A stretch of 64,000 bases of DNA. It comes from JAMQKA01 sp034521835. GTDB taxonomy: Bacteria > Bacteroidota > Rhodothermia > Balneolales > Balneolaceae. The DNA is taken from contig JAXHMA010000003.1 of assembly GCA_034521835.1 (NCBI GenBank), positions 434,001 to 498,000 on the forward strand, written 5' to 3'. Position 1 is the stretch's first letter. Each line of letters starts with the position of its first letter. The notes beneath the pieces were generated by a model. It was not told the DNA's origin and did not search any database. It saw only the letters and a list, made by a program, of their open reading frames with translations. The translations under genes and the position numbers were made by a program. Of this stretch, positions 21,139 through 31,994 are shown one piece after another.

Positions 21139-21503
21139 GATGATAGCCTCGTGATATTATGCACTGATTTAATGGATGAGAAGAATGCCACGTACAGAAA
21201 GGTCCTTTGAAATTAATTAGGTATCCAGGCAGTCAGGTAACAGATGGACATCCTAGGAGGTTGTATTAGACAAGGAAGATTGGTTCAGTTCTTGTTTCGG
21301 TCTAAGTTGGAGAAAGACAAAACTGAAATTTAAAGCAACGCAGACCAGTATCAAAGGTTAAAGTGAAGGTTTTGCTAAAGCCTTTATTTAAATTGGAATA
21401 GTGACTAAAAAAATAAAAAAAGATTATATATGAATTAGATTTTAAACCTTGCACTTTTAGAGCAGGAAGCTATCAAATTGCGATGGTCCCAATCAACAAA
21501 CAA
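21139..21503. other. Gap between sulfatases 2 and 3; nothing recognised
   Basis: About 365 bases without a credible coding frame. The last 80 bases are A/T rich and probably hold a promoter and leader for sulfatase 3. No terminator hairpin with a T-run was found. Confidence 0.3.
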
Positions 21504-22914
21504 ATGAGTGCTATAAAAATTATACCATATATATTTTTAAGCTTGCTGGTAATGGGATTAATCGCAGGCTGTACTTCCAGCACCGATACAGTCGGCAAAT
21601 CAAACGGATAATTTCTCCCCAAATATTGTCCTTGTTTTCCTGGATGATTCCGGTTTTGCTGACTTTCAGCCTTTTGCAGAAACACGATATCCCACCCCAA
21701 ATGTGCAAACGCTCGCAGAAGAGGGAAAACGCTTTATGAATTTCTATGTGCCTCAGGCCATCTGTTCGGCTTCGCGGGCGGCTTTGTTAACCGGTACCTA
21801 TCCTGAAAGAAGTGGAGTCTTTGGCGCCCATGCACCAAGAGAAATAGGTCTGGAAACCAACTTTATGACGATGGCAGAGATGTTAAAAGAAAGCGGCTAT
21901 AAAACAGGATTTTTCGGGAAATGGCACCTGTGGCGATCGGGAAGAAACCCGCCCGCACAACCGGGGTTTTGATGAAACCGCAGGCATAATGTATTCCAAT
22001 GACATGTGGGCCGGCCACCCTGAAAACCCCGAGATATTGGGGACAATATCCAATGCATTACTGGAAAAACGGGAAGTGATCATTGATTCGGTAACGGCCG
22101 ATCATCAAAAAGACTTTACCACCTGGTTTACGGAGGAGTCCGGTCAGATTTTATCAACAGAAACAGTGGCGAGCCGTTCTTTTTATATGTGCCGCATCCC
22201 CAGCCGCACGTACCGCTGTTTGTAAGCGAAAAATTTGAGGGAAAATTGGGCACCGGTCTTTACTGCGCGATGTGATGATGGAGATCGACTGGTCGGTTGG
22301 GGAAATTGTGAAGGCGCTGGAGGAGAACGGGGTCAGGGAAAACACCATCATTCTCTTTACTTCCGATAACGGCCCGTGGCTTTCTTATGCCAATCACTCT
22401 GGTCAGACCCATTTCAGAGAGGGAAAAGGAACCTCATTCGATGGCGGTATTCGAAGTTCATTAATCATTTCGTATCCGCGGGGAATTGAAAAAAATACGG
22501 TTTCTCACAACACGTTTTTCTCGATCGATCTGATGCCCACCTTTGCAGAACTTACCGGATCGAAACTGCCTGATTACAAGATTGACGGTAAAAATGTGTG
22601 GGATTTGATTGTTGGCAATCCCGCTGCTGAAAACCCACAGGATTATTACGCCTTCACAAACGGTTCGGAATTCCAGGGGGTGATGAGCGGTGACGGAAAA
22701 TGGAAATTGCACGTTCCTCACGGATAGCCGAACCAGCCCTGTCGGTGGCAGGGACGGGTTACCGGGCCAGTATCAACAGGCAGAGATTGATACGGCCCTG
22801 TTTGATATGGTTCACGACCCCTATGAAAAAGTAAACGTGATTGATGAATATCCCGAAATTGCTGAAGAGATGGTGCAATATGCAGAAGATCATCAGGCAG
22901 AATTTTTTGAATGA
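21504..22914 (+). CDS. S1-family sulfatase 3 (lipoprotein; several frameshifts)
   Basis: Arylsulfatase-type lipoprotein. The start at ATG 21504 gives MSAIKIIPYIFLSLLVMGLI followed by the lipobox Cys in IAGC; ATG 21483 is in frame upstream. After a frame change near 21600 come NIVLVFLDDSGFAD (metal pair) and the canonical maturation motif CSASR in ICSASRAALLTG, then GYKTGFFGKWHL. Further shifts near 21935, 22145 and 22260 lead to MEIDWSVGEIVKALEENGVR, IILFTSDNGPWLSY and GGIRSSLIISYPRGI. The end is split once more near 22715 (FDMVHDPYEKVNVIDEYPEI). At least five breaks make it the most damaged of the sulfatases, though its motifs are intact. Confidence 0.8.
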
Positions 22915-22984
22915 GGATCATAAAATTGATCCGATCGGAGAGGAAACAGGTTCCATAATCAAGATTAAAGAAATTGCCCGGATT

Positions 22985-23210
22985 ATTCACCAAGGAATTT
23001 ATTTCTCTGCAAGGCGAAATGGCTGTGCAGACGTACTTAGCTACGTCGAGCAGGCGATTTCGCCTTAAACGCAACAGAGGGATATATTTCGCAGCCTTCT
23101 ACACCCTGTTCCATTTTTAGAGCCCTAAAAGTAGTTGTAAGTCTCTTCGCGTCAACAGGTTACAGGAAAATATCATAAATACTTGTGAAATATCCGGGCT
23201 AATAGAGGAG
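22985..23210. repeat. Diverged non-coding repeat, copy A
   Basis: About 225 bases that align over their whole length with 23395-23640. Shared landmarks in order are CACCAAGGAATTTATT / TACCAAGAAATTTGTT, GCAAGGCGAA in both, TACGTCGAGCA / TATGTTGAGCA, CCTTAAACGC / CCTTTAACGC, GTAAGT, and the 3' end GTGAAATATCCGGGCTA / GTGAGAAATGCGGGCTA. No coding capacity. Similar intergenic repeats are common in Bacteroidota genomes, but I cannot name the family. Confidence 0.55.
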
Positions 23211-23240
23211 GAAGGAATTTTTTCTGGGAACTACAATCTT

Positions 23241-23284
23241 TTTTAAAAATTTGTGTCATAGAACTATTCTCCTTGTGTGTAATA
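23241..23284 (+). promoter_or_regulatory. Orphan ECF-type promoter block
   Basis: TTTTAAAAATTTGT, then GTCATAGAAC at 23255-23264 and GTGTAATA at 23277-23284. The same two elements occur upstream of fecR3 at 24925-24934 and 24947-24954 with identical 22-base spacing. That one sits in the standard place for a FecI-controlled promoter, but this copy has no gene for about 750 bases downstream. Confidence 0.5.
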
Positions 23285-23348
23285 GCTATGTATGTGGAAT
23301 GGAATCTATTCCTTGCACATGTGTTTTTCCCTAAATCCTAAGTTACCA

Positions 23349-23370
23349 CCCCGCTCCTGAAAGAGCGGGG
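23349..23370. other. GC-rich hairpin, possible insertion-element end
   Basis: A perfect 8-bp stem CCCCGCTC / GAGCGGGG with the 6-base loop CTGAAA, in a locally A/T-rich setting and without a T-run. It resembles the subterminal hairpins of IS200/IS605-type elements, but no TnpA or TnpB frame is present nearby, so it may be a solo remnant. Confidence 0.35.
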
Positions 23371-23394
23371 ATGGAATTGACAGCCAGCCCGGAT

Positions 23395-23640
23395 TTCTTA
23401 CCAAGAAATTTGTTCTTCAGCAAGGCGAAGAAAAAACGACAGCGGAAACGTACATCCGGTATGTTGAGCACACTATTTTTCCTTTAACGCCGCTGAAGGG
23501 CCAATTTCGCCCTATTTTACACACAGTTATGATTTTAAACCCTCAAAAATTAACGTAAGTTACTGGTTGTCAGATAGTTGCAGTAATATGTCAATAATCT
23601 TTGTGAGAAATGCGGGCTAGTACTGATACATTGATTTTTC
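23395..23640. repeat. Diverged non-coding repeat, copy B
   Basis: Second member of the pair with 22985-23210, separated from it by the orphan promoter block and the GC-rich hairpin. Identity is roughly 55-65 percent by eye. The rest of the 22915-24038 gap shows nothing recognisable apart from A/T-rich sequence before sigma 3. Confidence 0.5.
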
Positions 23641-24038
23641 CCTTCTTATACAAAGGTATTCAACGATACAGAAATTACGGATAACTTATTCTTTTAAATA
23701 AATTGTTTAAAAGCGGTATCTTTTGCCTACAATACTCCTTTATGATGTAAAAATGGGCTTATTTTTCAGCAAAATAGTTTAAAAGAGTAGGTTCTTATAC
23801 TAGGTTTCTCTTCATAGTACGGGGGGTGATGTTTGTGATATTTAATTTTGTGCTTGTATACTGATCACGTAAAATAGAATATTTGTCCTATAGTAGAGTT
23901 GGTATTACAAAGTGCATTTCGATAGAAAACAGTTTCATCCATCATCCATGAGTTCTGGTGGAAATAAACTTCATGATTGCAAAAGCAAAAGGTAGTAGTA
24001 CTGGAATTCAAAAAATCGATTGATTTTGGAAAGTAATA

Positions 24039-24713
24039 ATGAACGCTAAAGAAGAGGAAAAGTCACCAGAAGCTCCCCGGCCATTGTTGGAAAAACAGTG
24101 GGTCCGCCGGGTACGGGAAAATGGTGATCGCTCCGCCTTCAAGAAGATTTTTAAAGCGTACTACAAACGGTTAAATGGTTTCGCTCGCAGTTATGTTAAT
24201 AATGGGCAAGAGGCGGAGGATATCGTTCAGGAAGTTTTTTTGAATATCTGGGCCCAGCGGGAAACCTGGGATCCTCCGGGAACAGTAAAAAGCTATCTGT
24301 TTACGGCCGTAAAGAATAAGGCGTTAAACGTGATCCGCCACCGACGGATTATGGACGAGACAGAAGAGGAGGTAACCCGGACATTCAGAGAGCTAAAGGA
24401 ATCGAATACCGGTGAGACGGATGCCGAGGTGGAAAAGCTTCGGAAGGATATCGATGAAGGGATAGAACGGCTGCCGGATCGCTGTCGGCAGATTTTCCTG
24501 TTAAATCGCCGAAGCGGTCTGACCTACGCAGAGATAGCCCAGGTGCTGGATATATCGATAGGCACGGTAAATACCCAGATGGGCCGTGCCTTAAAAAAAC
24601 TCAGAAATTACCTTTCAGATTATTTTGTCGTTGCGGTTACGCTGGATATGACCAGTTTGTTAGTACAAACATCTCTTATTCAGATCCTTATCTGTTTACT
24701 TATACTCTCCTAA
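24039..24713 (+). CDS. FecI-type ECF sigma factor 3
   Basis: Intact 224-residue ECF sigma factor. Region 2 reads FKAYYKRLNGFARSYVNNGQ and EDIVQEVFLNIWAQRETWDP; region 4 reads LPDRCRQIFLLNRRSG and LTYAEIAQVLDISIGTVNTQ. It is clearly diverged from sigmas 1 and 2 and presumably recognises a different promoter. The gene heads the fecR3-susC3-susD3 module, and its putative target promoter lies in the 290-base gap before fecR3. Confidence 0.9.
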   Translation: MNAKEEEKSPEAPRPLLEKQWVRRVRENGDRSAFKKIFKAYYKRLNGFARSYVNNGQEAEDIVQEVFLNIWAQRETWDPPGTVKSYLFTAVKNKALNVIRHRRIMDETEEEVTRTFRELKESNTGETDAEVEKLRKDIDEGIERLPDRCRQIFLLNRRSGLTYAEIAQVLDISIGTVNTQMGRALKKLRNYLSDYFVVAVTLDMTSLLVQTSLIQILICLLILS

Positions 24714-24904
24714 TCTTGAACCCGCTTTATAGTTGCTGCTTGCCTGATTTTTTCAGTTAACTATGCTGTAATCAATTCTCCGGGATTATATTTTTTTTGT
24801 ATTTGCTGATAAATATGAAATGTACGTAAACGGATTCGTTCATTGAGACAAGTCCACTTTCCCCATCTCTTTCTTAGTTAATTCTCACCTGATTCAATTT
24901 TTCT

Positions 24905-24954
24905 AAAAAAAATTTCAACCTCTTGTCATAGAACGTCCTTGCTCGGGTGTAATA
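24905..24954 (+). promoter_or_regulatory. Candidate ECF promoter of the fecR3-susCD3 operon
   Basis: The block holds AAAAAAAATTTCAACCTCTT, then GTCATAGAAC at 24925 and GTGTAATA at 24947, 50 bases before the fecR3 start. The A-tract half matches the fecR1 and fecR2 gaps; the second half matches the orphan block at 23255 with the same spacing. It fits a FecI-dependent autoregulated promoter. Confidence 0.5.
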
Positions 24955-25003
24955 ACTAGTGAGACATTGCAAACAAACAATTTAAAGATCGAACGCCACA
25001 AGC

Positions 25004-26108
25004 ATGAACGATAATATGCCCTGGGAATTACTGGCACGATATTTCGCCGGTGAACTGGATAGTGATGAGAAGCGATATATGGAATCCTGGATCAACGAAG
25101 AACCCAACCGAGAAAAGCAGGTAGAACAGCTGCGAGAGATCTGGGAGGAGTCGACAGACCCGGTGTACAAGATCGATGCTGAGCGAGCCTGGAGACGGCT
25201 TTCCAGCGATATGGATAAATTGGAGCAAAGCGGCGAAGAGGCCGGTCAGGTTATAAGTCGCCCCAATCAGAAATTTCTCCATAAATACAGGGTTCATTCA
25301 TCTCAAAACGTGCTTCGGCAGTTGGTGATCACTATGGCCGCGGCGGCGGTGATGCTGGCTGCCGGTCTTTTTACATATAGTAATTACAATCAATTTACTT
25401 CCCATGACAATGAAGCTACAGAAATAGCCAAACGGGAGATTGTTGCCCAGGATGGGCAGCGGGCCACTTATATCTTAAATGATGGTTCCAAGGTGATTCT
25501 CCATGCTGGCAGCCGCCTGGAGGTGCCACTCTCCTTTAATTCTGAGAAAAGAGAACTCTTTTTGGAGGGAGAGGCATATTTCGAGGTCACGCACGATGAT
25601 TCGAAGCCTTTTACCGTACATTCTAAAAATGCATTTACCCGCGTTTTGGGAACCAGGTTTTTGATGAAAGCATGGCCGGATGAGCGTAATGAGGTCGAAG
25701 TTGTGGTATCGGAGGGTAAGGTGGCGCTGGGCCGGGAGTCCGCGGAGGAGGGTGCCAGCCCGCAACAGGCAATCATTACAAAAAACCAAATGGGAACGGT
25801 CAGTGATGAGAGTGATCCGGTAGTCTATGAAAATGTGGATACGGACTGGTGTGTCAGGCTGGACGGAGGGCAAGCTGGTGTTCAACGACCGGCCGCTCCG
25901 AGAGATTATACCAAAGTTGGAGCGCTGGTATGTCATCGATATTGAAACCGAGACAGAACAGATTGCCCAAAAGAAACTGACTGCGGAGATCGACTACAGC
26001 CAGCCGATGGGGGAAGTGATGAAGGGCATCGCTCTCTCACTCGATTTAGAAGTGCACAAAGAACAAGGGACGGTGATATTTCGAGCATTAACGAAAGATA
26101 AGCTATAA
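25004..26108 (+). CDS. FecR-family anti-sigma factor 3 (one frameshift)
   Basis: Anti-sigma / transducer for sigma 3. Parts in order: cytoplasmic domain (MPWELLARYFAGELDSDEKR); membrane segment VITMAAAAVMLAAGLFTYS; FecR domain with GQRATYILNDGSKVILHAGS, KRELFLEGEAYFEVTHD and VLGTRFLMKAW; and a C-terminal domain with LVFNDRPLREIIPKLERWY and IALSLDLEVHKEQGTVIFR. The frame breaks at 25848, where GG would need a third G to give DWVSGWTEGKL. That is a typical homopolymer consensus error, so the gene is probably functional. SusC3 begins 55 bases downstream. Confidence 0.88.
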
Positions 26109-26163
26109 TCATCGAACTAGAACAGGAATAGAAATAGAACGACAATTAAACACGGGATAATTT

Positions 26164-29100
26164 ATGAAAAGGTTAATGATACAATTTATGGGGATACTGT
26201 TGCTGACAGTAATGGTCGTACCGGGACTGTTGGCACAACAAGCAGATCAAAATGAGAATGGCACAGCATTGGTCTTGTCCAATGGCGAGACGCTCACTCA
26301 GAATGCGGATACCGATAAGCTCCTCAAGCAGATCATAAGCATACAACTTGAAGGTGCGAGCCTGGAGGAGGCATTAGAAGTGGTTTCCCGGCAGGCGGAT
26401 CTAAAACTGATGTACAGTAAAAGTGCACTGCCTGAAAACACAACTATCACGCTGCAAAAGTCATCTCTGACCTTGTACGATGCTCTTTGGAAAATTCTGG
26501 AGGATACGGGATTGCGCTTTGGGATCTCCCAAAACGGTCAGCTGGTGATCTTGAAACAGGAAGAGGCAGCGAAAGAGATTATTCTTGAAACCGTTTCCGG
26601 TACGGTAACTGACGCCCAGACCGGGGAAACGCTGCCCGGGGTCAATGTATTGGTCAAAGGGACCACGACAGGGACTTCCTCCGATAGTGAAGGAGGATTT
26701 GAATTAAATGTGCCTTCCCTGCAGGATACGCTGGTGTTTTCGTTTATTGGGTACCAGACGCAGGAGGTGACGATTAACGGGCGGACGAGTATTGATGTTG
26801 AGTTACAGTCTCAAGCAGTTTCTGGTGAGGAGCTTGTGGTTATAGGATATTCTCAAAGACAACGGGGAGAAATTACCGGCTCAGTAGCCAATGTGTCAGG
26901 AGAAAGTGTTGCCAGGTCCCCGGTAAATAATATTACACAGTCTATACAGGGAAAGATAGCCGGAGTAATTGTGAATGACAGGGGTGGTGAACCGGGTGAC
27001 AATAATGCCGAGTTTCTTATCAGAGGCCAGGCTACATTGGGAAATAATGATCCATTAATAGTTATTGACGGGGTACCTCGCGAAGAAGAAAGCTTCGCTA
27101 ATCTTTCTCCCAATGATATTGAAAGTATCAGTGTATTAAAGGATGCCTCAGCCGCAATATATGGCTCCAGGGCTGCAAATGGGGTTATATTGGTTTCTAC
27201 TAAAAGGGGCAGCCAGGCAAACCAACTATTACTTTCAATTCGAGTTATGGGCTGGAGACGATTACTAAGTATCCCGAAGCTATGACGGCCTATCAGAGAG
27301 CAAAATATTTTAATGAATTTTATCGGTACAACGGACAGCAGCCTTTATGGTCTGAAGATGCATTACAACATTTCAGGGCTGGTGATCAGCCTTTGGAATA
27401 TCCCAATACGGATTGGGCTGAAATGGTCTTGGCCGATAATGCACCTAAAATGCATCACAATATAGCTGCCGAGGGAGGATCAGAAAATATTCAATACGAT
27501 TTAAGCCTTGACTACCTCAACCAACAAGGATTATACAAATTGGGAGATTTATCCTTTAAGCAATACCAGATCAGGGCAAGGATTAATAGCCAAATTACGG
27601 ATAATTTAGAGATTGGATTAAACTTGGAGGGGCGCAATGGGAAGCGACATGCACCTCTGGGTTCAGGGGAAGACCTCTGGTTGGGCATGTTGTGGCAGTA
27701 TCCATGGATAGCCGGCCGCTGGCCAAACGGTTTGTTGGGTCCAGGCCAAGTTGCGGGAACCAGTCCCATAACTGCGAGTAATGATGAATACGGACAGCGG
27801 GATATCGATAACTATGTTTACAATGGAAAGCTCTCCTTTAACTATCAACTGCCCTGGCTAACAGAAGGGTTGGAGCTTTCCGGTTATGCAAATTTTAACT
27901 ACAGAAAGGTGGATACTAAAACCTTTGCAGATATCTGGACTGCCTACAATTATGACCCTGAAACAGAGGAATATATTCCATCAAATGGTTATGCAGAAGT
28001 TGACCTGCCTTCGGGAGAAAGGACATTAAATAGCAGACAGCTGTATGAGCAGATCGATTTTTATGACAATAATCTGTATCACCTGCAATTAAGCTATGAT
28101 ACTTCGATCGGGGACCACAATATCAGTGCCTTCGCAGCCTATGAACAAAGCGAAAGTTCATATCAACTGATTTCTGCTTACCGGCTGGGTTTGCCTAGTG
28201 ATAAAAAAGTTCAGCTTTTCGCAGGAGCGGAGGCAGAAAAAGATAATTATGGTAGCGCTGAGCTAGGTGGTCGGGTCAATTATTTTGGAACCTGTGGGTT
28301 ATAACCATAATGGTAAGTATAATCGCTGGATTTCAGCATGAGGTATGACGGTTCTTTTAATTTCTCCGAAGGCAACCGATTTGGTCTTTTTCCCGCTGTT
28401 TCTGCAGGATGGAACCTAACCAACGAGCCTTTTATGGACGATGCAGGCAGCTGGTTGAACAACCTAAAACTGAGGGCCAGCTGGGGAAAGATGGGGAATG
28501 ACCTGATACCAGCCTATCAATTTTTAACGCTATATGAATATGGCGGAGACGGTAATTACTACGCTTTTGGCATGGACCCCCGGGCGTACTCAGGGGTTGC
28601 CGCGACAAACACTGCAAATCCTGGAATAACGTGGGAAACCTCGTACAAAACTAATGCCGGTATTGATTTCGGTGCATGGCAGGGTAAGCTCGACTTATCG
28701 TTGGACGTATTCCACGAGAAGCGACGTGACATTCTTATTAACCGGAATGCCTCGGTACCTGACTATGCAGCAATCTCTTTACCTGATGAGAATCTTGGAA
28801 AAGTAGATAACAGAGGCGTTGAGCTTACACTTAATCATCAAAATTCAATCGATGACATAAATTATAATCTTGGTGGTAATCTTACTTATCACAAGAGTAA
28901 AATCATATATATGGATGAAGCCAGTAGTATACCAGATTACCAACAACAAGAAGGTCACCCGATTCAATCCTGGCTCGTCTATCAAGCCGATGGCTTATAC
29001 CGAACACAGTCTGAAATAGACAACTCACCACACTTGCCGGGAACTCAGCCGGGAGATATACGATATGTGGATGTGAACGAGGATGGTGAAATTACAGGGG

Positions 29101-29588
29101 ATGACAGGTTCAGAAGATATACATCCCCAATACCCAAAATGCAGTTCGGTTTTAACGCGGGTCTTGATTATAAGAACTTCGGGCTGAATGTATTCTTCCA
29201 GGGGCAAGCGAAAGCAGAACAGTTAGCTTTTGATGGTGAACAACAACCAGTGATAAAAACATATTTTGAAGATCGCTGGACCCCCGAAAACAGGGACGCT
29301 CCCCTTCCCCGAGCTTTCGACAGGGATGACCATATTAATAACCGGCCCAGTACCTTTTGGTTGTATGATGCATCGTATTTGCGTCTGAAAAACGTCCAGT
29401 TCTCTTATACGTTGCCTTCCAATCTTATCTCACGGGTGGGAATATCCAGGCTCAGAGTCTATGTAAGCGGCCGGAATTTGATTACATGGGATAACATGCT
29501 TGGCAATTGGGACCCTGAAAGAACCCAAGGAGGGTATAATTATCCTCAGATAAAGACCTTTCTGATAGGGACGAATATAACTTTTTAA
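26164..29588 (+). CDS. SusC/RagA-family transporter 3 with STN domain (frameshifted)
   Basis: TonB-linked outer-membrane transporter with a signalling STN domain. The signal peptide ends GLLAQQ; the STN domain runs from about residue 55 to 130 (IQLEGASLEEALEVVSRQAD to FGISQNGQLVILKQ). The carboxypeptidase-like domain contains LPGVNVLVKGTTTGTSSDSE. Next come GEELVVIGYSQRQRGEITGS and the plug (IVIDGVPR, SISVLKDASAAIYGSRAANG). A break at 27216 (GG for GGG) interrupts GSQGKPTITFNSSYG. Breaks between 28284 and 28335 affect the start of the MRYDGSFNFSEGNRFG stretch. The barrel ends YPQIKTFLIGTNITF. It pairs with SusD3 and answers to FecR3/sigma 3. Confidence 0.88.
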
Positions 29589-29610
29589 TAAATAATTAAG
29601 GATAAATATT

Positions 29611-31264
29611 ATGAAACTGATTAGATTGCTGGTCATTGTAAGTATGCTTGGAGTAGTTTTTGGCTCTTGTGAAGAACAAGTATTAAACAAGGAGACCCAG
29701 GATAGATTTACTGAGAACGATATTTGGGGAGACGTAAATTTAGCTCGGAGTTATTTAAACAAAGTGTACCAGGGAGTAGGTGGCTGGGGCATTACCAGCG
29801 ACAATGGTCCTCGCGAAATGCCCAGTTCTGCAACTGATGAGGCTATGCAGCGTGGTGACCATGGCGTCTGGATTTTAAATAACGGTGAGATTACAGCTAG
29901 TAATTACGGCACATTTAATAAATGGTCCGATAATTATGAAGCAATCCGACGATGCAACATCTTTCTTCAGAATATAGATAATGTGCCCAATGTCGACCCG
30001 GATGAGATAGAACTTATGAAGCCCCAGGTTCGTTTTATCCGCGCCAAACTTTACGCCGACTTGGTAAACTGGTATTCATGGTGGGAAGGGGAAGGTAACG
30101 GGGTTCCGTTAATCACAGAACCGTTCGACCTGGAGGATGATTTCAATGTTGAAAGAGCCAACTATTCGGAAGTGGTTAACTTTATTGTGACCGAGCTAGA
30201 CGCTGTGGCAAGCATTCTGCCGGAAGAATGGAATGCCGAAAACTGGGGTCGTATTACAAAGGGAGCAGCATTTGCTTTAAAGTCTGAAATCTTGTTGTAC
30301 GCCGCTAGTCAACGGCACAATCAATCCATGGATCAATCGAAATGGCAGCAAGCATCCGATGCGGCGAAAGCGGTTATCGACATGAATATGTACAGCCTTA
30401 ATGAAGTGAATAGCTGGCAGGATTATGCAAATATCTTCTGAAACCGTACGGATAATCCCGAAATCATTTTGGCACGACCCTGATGATCCCGAGTTTGTAC
30501 ACGACAATTGGGTTGACAAGATGAATTCTCCGAATGGGTATTTTGGTTGGGCAGGAAACTGCCCGTCACAAAATTATGTGGATAAGTTCCAAATGGCCAA
30601 CGGGATGAATATAAACGAATCGGGTTCAAATTATGACCCGCAAAATCCATATATAGATAGGGAGTTGCGTTTTTATGCGAACATCGTTTATAACGGTCGT
30701 ATGTATCGAGGAAGAGAAGCTGAATTCTTTAACGGTGGACTTGACTCTCCCACCAGTTCGGTGCGGCCATGGAATGCATCTCCCACAGGATATACATTGT
30801 ATAAGTTTATGGATGAATCCGTCGACTTCACTACAACAAGTGCACCGACACCGTATATAATCTACCGATTGGCAGAGATTTATCTGAATTACGCCGAAGC
30901 TCAATATCACTTGGGCAATGAGGATGAGGCCAGAGATTATGTGAATCGAGTTCGGACAAGAGCGGAGTTACCAGAAATCCAGTCCTCAGGAGATCAACTC
31001 CTTCAGGATATCAGGCATGAACGATCTATTGAACTGGCGTTTGAGAATGATCACCGCTGGAATGACCTTCGCCGATGGGAAATTTTAGACCAGGTAGCTG
31101 GCGATGATTATATCAAGATTGACATTGAAAAGGATGGCTCAGGCAATCTTACATATAATCGGATAACTGCCTTTGAGCGGAACTTTCAACCAAGGATGTA
31201 TTCGCTTCCTATTCCCCTTGAAGAGATCCAGAAATCGAGTTTGAAGCAAAATCCTGGGTATTAG
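29611..31264 (+). CDS. SusD/RagB-family lipoprotein 3 (one frameshift)
   Basis: Glycan-binding partner of SusC3. The lipobox is VVFGSC; family stretches are FTENDIWGDVNLARSYLNKV, IRRCNIFLQNIDNV, VRFIRAKLYADLVNWYSWW, YRLAEIYLNYAEAQYHLGNE and RSIELAFENDHRWNDLRRWE. It ends YSLPIPLEEIQKSSLKQNPGY. The frame changes near 30440 in YANIF. It belongs to the long SusD subgroup in which NYAEAQYHLG and HERSIELAFE are conserved. No sulfatase or lyase follows directly, so the substrate of module 3 is less clear than that of module 2. Confidence 0.87.
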
Positions 31265-31493
31265 CGTTAAGTAGCTGTTTAAATATTGCTGGCTAGGTTC
31301 TGATAAGAACCGTAAAAGAAGAAAGAACAAATACTTTGAGATATTCCTGACTTTATACTAATTATTCATCGACATAACTGGTTTGGATTCTGTTATTAGT
31401 CGATGGATGGGCAGGGAGGCTCAACCAGCGTTTCCCACAGTCAGGAATATCTCTCTTATTACTGCGAGAGGGCTTTGAAGTACCCTTGGTTTT
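31265..31493. other. Gap after susD3; nothing recognised
   Basis: About 230 bases with no frame, terminator or repeat I can support. It marks the change from the SusCD module to the mobile-element-rich segment. Confidence 0.3.
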
Positions 31494-31994
31494 ATGTTTT
31501 TCGGTAAATTGATTCTTAAACTCTGGGATAGCGACCAAATAATCGAGGAAGATAAATTTAGGAAATTGTGGGAAGGGGTACTGCACCACTTGAACCTCAT
31601 GCAATTCTTGTCTTCGGTTCATGTCTTTACTACCAGGGGAATTGAGAGTTATCGATACAGTGATTGGCTTACAGAAAGTGCTTCCTCTTCAATTGAAGAA
31701 GATTATGAGGATGTCTTGCCTGATCTTAAATATCTCGCTGAGGAACTTAAACCCTTCATTGAGGACATTGATGCCAACTTATTGGCTCAGGCAGAAGTTG
31801 GATATGAGCTTGTTGGAGATAGAGATCAAGTCTTGGCCGATGCCGAACTTGGTTGGGAAAACGAGAAAGTTGCTATCCTCGGAGACTGGCAAATGCCATT
31901 GAAAGATAAATTCATTGAAAAGGACTGGGAGATTATAACAATCGATGAAGCAGTTGATAATCCCAGCAAAGTGATAGGGAAATTAAATCAGTAA
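31494..31994 (+). pseudogene. Orphan 166-residue acidic C-terminal fragment, cut by IS982
   Basis: An open frame of 166 codons starting MFFGKLILKLWDSDQIIEED and rich in Asp and Glu. The end contains LADAELGWENEKVAILGDWQ and KFIEKDWEIITIDEAVDNP, reminiscent of C-terminal nuclease-like segments appended to large helicases, but I cannot assign a family. It has no ribosome binding site worth noting and reads like the 3' part of a bigger gene. Its stop codon lies directly against the left inverted repeat of IS982, so the true end may also be missing. Nothing around it supports a function. Confidence 0.4.

Noticed and set aside
23017..23066. Short forward peptide frame containing SARRNGCADVLSYVEQAISP
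   Set aside because: It falls inside repeat copy A and its counterpart in copy B is not open, so it is not a conserved protein.
22915..23340. CRISPR-like repeated structure
   Set aside because: The two repeats are about 230 bp long, diverged and only two in number, with no regular spacers and no cas genes.
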